From: a bacterium
GTDB taxonomy: Bacteria > Myxococcota_A > Bradymonadia > UBA7976 > UBA1532
Assembly (NCBI GenBank): GCA_030427205.1
Contig: JAUHXC010000055.1
Coordinates: 1 to 58,173 of the forward strand
Direction: 5' to 3'
DNA length: 58,173 nucleotides
The notes beneath the pieces are model-generated. The model did no database searches and was not told the DNA's origin. It was given only the letters and a program-made list of their open reading frames with translations. The position numbers and the translations under genes were made by a program. Of this stretch, positions 56,871-58,173 are shown one piece after another; positions within the stretch are counted from its first letter, which is position 1, and the number at the start of each line of letters is the position of its first letter.

Positions 56871-57485
56871 ATGATCCGGGTCTTTCTGGCCGATGACCAC
56901 CCCATCGTGCGCACCGGGCTCAAGGCGCTCTTGAGCCTCGCCGACGACATCGACGTGGTCGGCGAGGCCGTCGACGGGCGCCGGGTGCTGCTCGCCGCCG
57001 AAGCCGATGACTGGCCGGTCGACGTGCTGGTGCTCGACATCTCGCTGCCCCGGGTCAACGGCATCGAGGTGCTGCGCCGCCTGCAGGAGACCCGCCCCGC
57101 GCTGCCGGTGCTGATGCTGTCGATGTACGCCGAAGATCAATACGCCCGCCGGCTCGTCGACCAGGGCGCGGCGGGCTATGTCTCCAAGGATCGCTCCGAA
57201 GACGAGCTGATCACCGCCATCCGCGTCGTCGCCGGCGGCGGGCTCTACATCAGCCGCCGCGCGGCCCGGGCGCCGAGCGGCGCCTCGGGCAGCGGCCTCA
57301 CGCCCCGTCAGCATCAGGTCTTCACGCTGCTGGTCGAGGGGCAGTCGGTGACCGACATCGCCGCGCAGCTCGATCTGTCGGTGAGCACCGTCAGCACTCA
57401 TGTGGGGCACATCAAGCGCACGTTCGGCGTGCGCACGGTGCAGGAGATCGTCAGCTACGCCCACCGGATGGATCTGGTGGACTGA
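56871..57485 (+). CDS. NarL/FixJ-family response regulator
   Basis: 204 residues from ATG 56871 after GAGGAG. Receiver domain with DD8-9, phospho-acceptor Asp56 in LVLDISLP and Lys in SKDRSEDEL, then a LuxR-type HTH (LTPRQHQVFTLLVEG, STVSTHVGHIKRTFGV). It is the partner of the kinase just upstream. The 86-bp satellite array begins about 9 bp after its stop, so any terminator would be within the repeats. Confidence 0.95.
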   Translation: MIRVFLADDHPIVRTGLKALLSLADDIDVVGEAVDGRRVLLAAEADDWPVDVLVLDISLPRVNGIEVLRRLQETRPALPVLMLSMYAEDQYARRLVDQGAAGYVSKDRSEDELITAIRVVAGGGLYISRRAARAPSGASGSGLTPRQHQVFTLLVEGQSVTDIAAQLDLSVSTVSTHVGHIKRTFGVRTVQEIVSYAHRMDLVD

Positions 57486-57493
57486 TCACCTGC

Positions 57494-58173
57494 GCGGGGT
57501 CGGGGGTCGGGTCGCGGCGGTCGAGCAGCGGGCGATGACGCCGGCGGCAGCGCGAATTTCGAAGGCGATGCGGCGCGAGGCGGGGTCGGGGTGCGGATCG
57601 CGGCGGTCGCGCAGCGGGCGATGACGCCGGCGGCAGCGGAAATTTCGAAGGCGATATGGCGCGAGGCGGGGTCGGAGTGCGGATCGCGGCGGTCGGCGAG
57701 CGGGCGCGGGCGCTGACGGCAGCGCGAATTTCGAAGGCGATGCGGCGGGGAGGCGGGGTCGGGGTGCGGATCGCGGCGGATGGCTGCGGGCGAAGGCGCT
57801 GGCGGCAGCGGAAATTTCGAAGGCGATGCGGCGCGAGGCGGGGTCGGGGTGCGGATCGCGGCGGTCGCGCAGCGGGCGATGACGCCGGCGGCAGCGGAAA
57901 TTTCGAAGGCGATATGGCGCGAGGCGGCGTCGGAGTGCGGATCGCGGCGGTCGACGAGCGGGCGCGGGCGCTGGCGGCAGCGGAAATTTCGAAGGCGATG
58001 CGGCGGGGAGGCGGGGTCGGGGGTCGGAGCGCGGCGGATGGCTGCGGGCGAAGGCGCTGGCGGCAGCGGAAATTTCGAAGGCGATGCGGCGGGGAGGCGG
58101 GGTCGGGGGTCGGCTCGCCGCGGATGGCTGCGGGCGATGACGCCGGCGGCAGCGGAAATTTCGAAGGCGATGC
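57494..58173. repeat. 86-bp satellite array with higher-order structure
   Basis: The motif AATTTCGAAG starts at 57555, 57641, 57727, 57813, 57899, 57985, 58071 and 58157, an exact 86-bp period. Unit boundaries are at 57565, 57651, 57737, 57823, 57909, 57995, 58081 and 58167. Units fall into three types in the order a-b-c-a-b-c-c, where the last looks like a c/a hybrid; the two a units are identical. Each unit is GC-rich with one AT island holding palindromes GAAATTTC and TTCGAA. It runs past the right edge. Confidence 0.95.

Noticed and set aside
57494..58173. Satellite array as a CRISPR array or plasmid origin iterons
   Set aside because: Unit is 86 bp without unique spacers, and there is no replication initiator gene nearby.

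Overview
The window looks like chromosome from a high-GC deltaproteobacterium of the Myxococcota/Bradymonadota kind. That is inference from gene content: three large Ser/Thr protein kinases, Roadblock/LC7 proteins, four histidine kinases, and many lipoproteins with Asp/Pro/Ala-rich linkers, Cys-rich modules, FG-GAP and lamin-tail domains. I saw no rRNA, tRNA, transposase or phage gene. Start codons were chosen from Shine-Dalgarno sequences, signal peptides and overlaps.

Layout. 1-0.64 kb is the trailer end of a CRISPR array (nine repeats, last one degenerate, one spacer duplicated); leader and cas genes lie off the left edge. 0.76-9.7 kb holds an outer-membrane protein, a lipoprotein with a Kunitz-like domain, a TPR lipoprotein, a GAF-GAF histidine kinase and polA. 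9.8-16.8 kb has two tRNA-modification-type genes (TtcA-like and QTMAN-like) that overlap tail to tail, a transmembrane kinase, and small secreted or envelope genes. 16.8-29.2 kb has a Cache-HAMP kinase with response regulator, an HTTM protein, a kinase-TPR protein, an aminotransferase/FAD-monooxygenase pair and a large lipoprotein. 29.5-37.4 kb has a kinase-ATPase-TPR protein, an alpha/beta hydrolase, an FGE-type lipoprotein, and a three-gene operon of two Roadblock-type proteins and a photoactive-yellow-protein-like PAS protein. 37.5-45.4 kb has an ATE-type transferase, NAGK-NAGS, a truncated KdpDE-like system with a 28-residue membrane peptide, a nucleosidase-EAD1 protein and MsrA. 45.5-57.5 kb is rich in exported proteins and ends with a DesK/NarL two-component pair. 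The right edge is an 86-bp satellite array with a higher-order pattern.

Most notable signal: a 166-bp quasi-palindromic element occurs twice (4892-5057 and 51749-51914), in opposite orientations relative to the gene, each time inserted in frame by 54 codons just after the start codon of a lipoprotein gene. Removing it restores an ordinary lipoprotein signal peptide in both. This resembles the in-frame palindromic elements known from Rickettsia. A second, AT-rich repeat family (ATGCCAT/GATGACTC words) also sits at lipoprotein starts and inside one enzyme gene. Gene order is almost strictly alternating divergent and convergent blocks, with convergent ends only 6-90 bp apart or overlapping.
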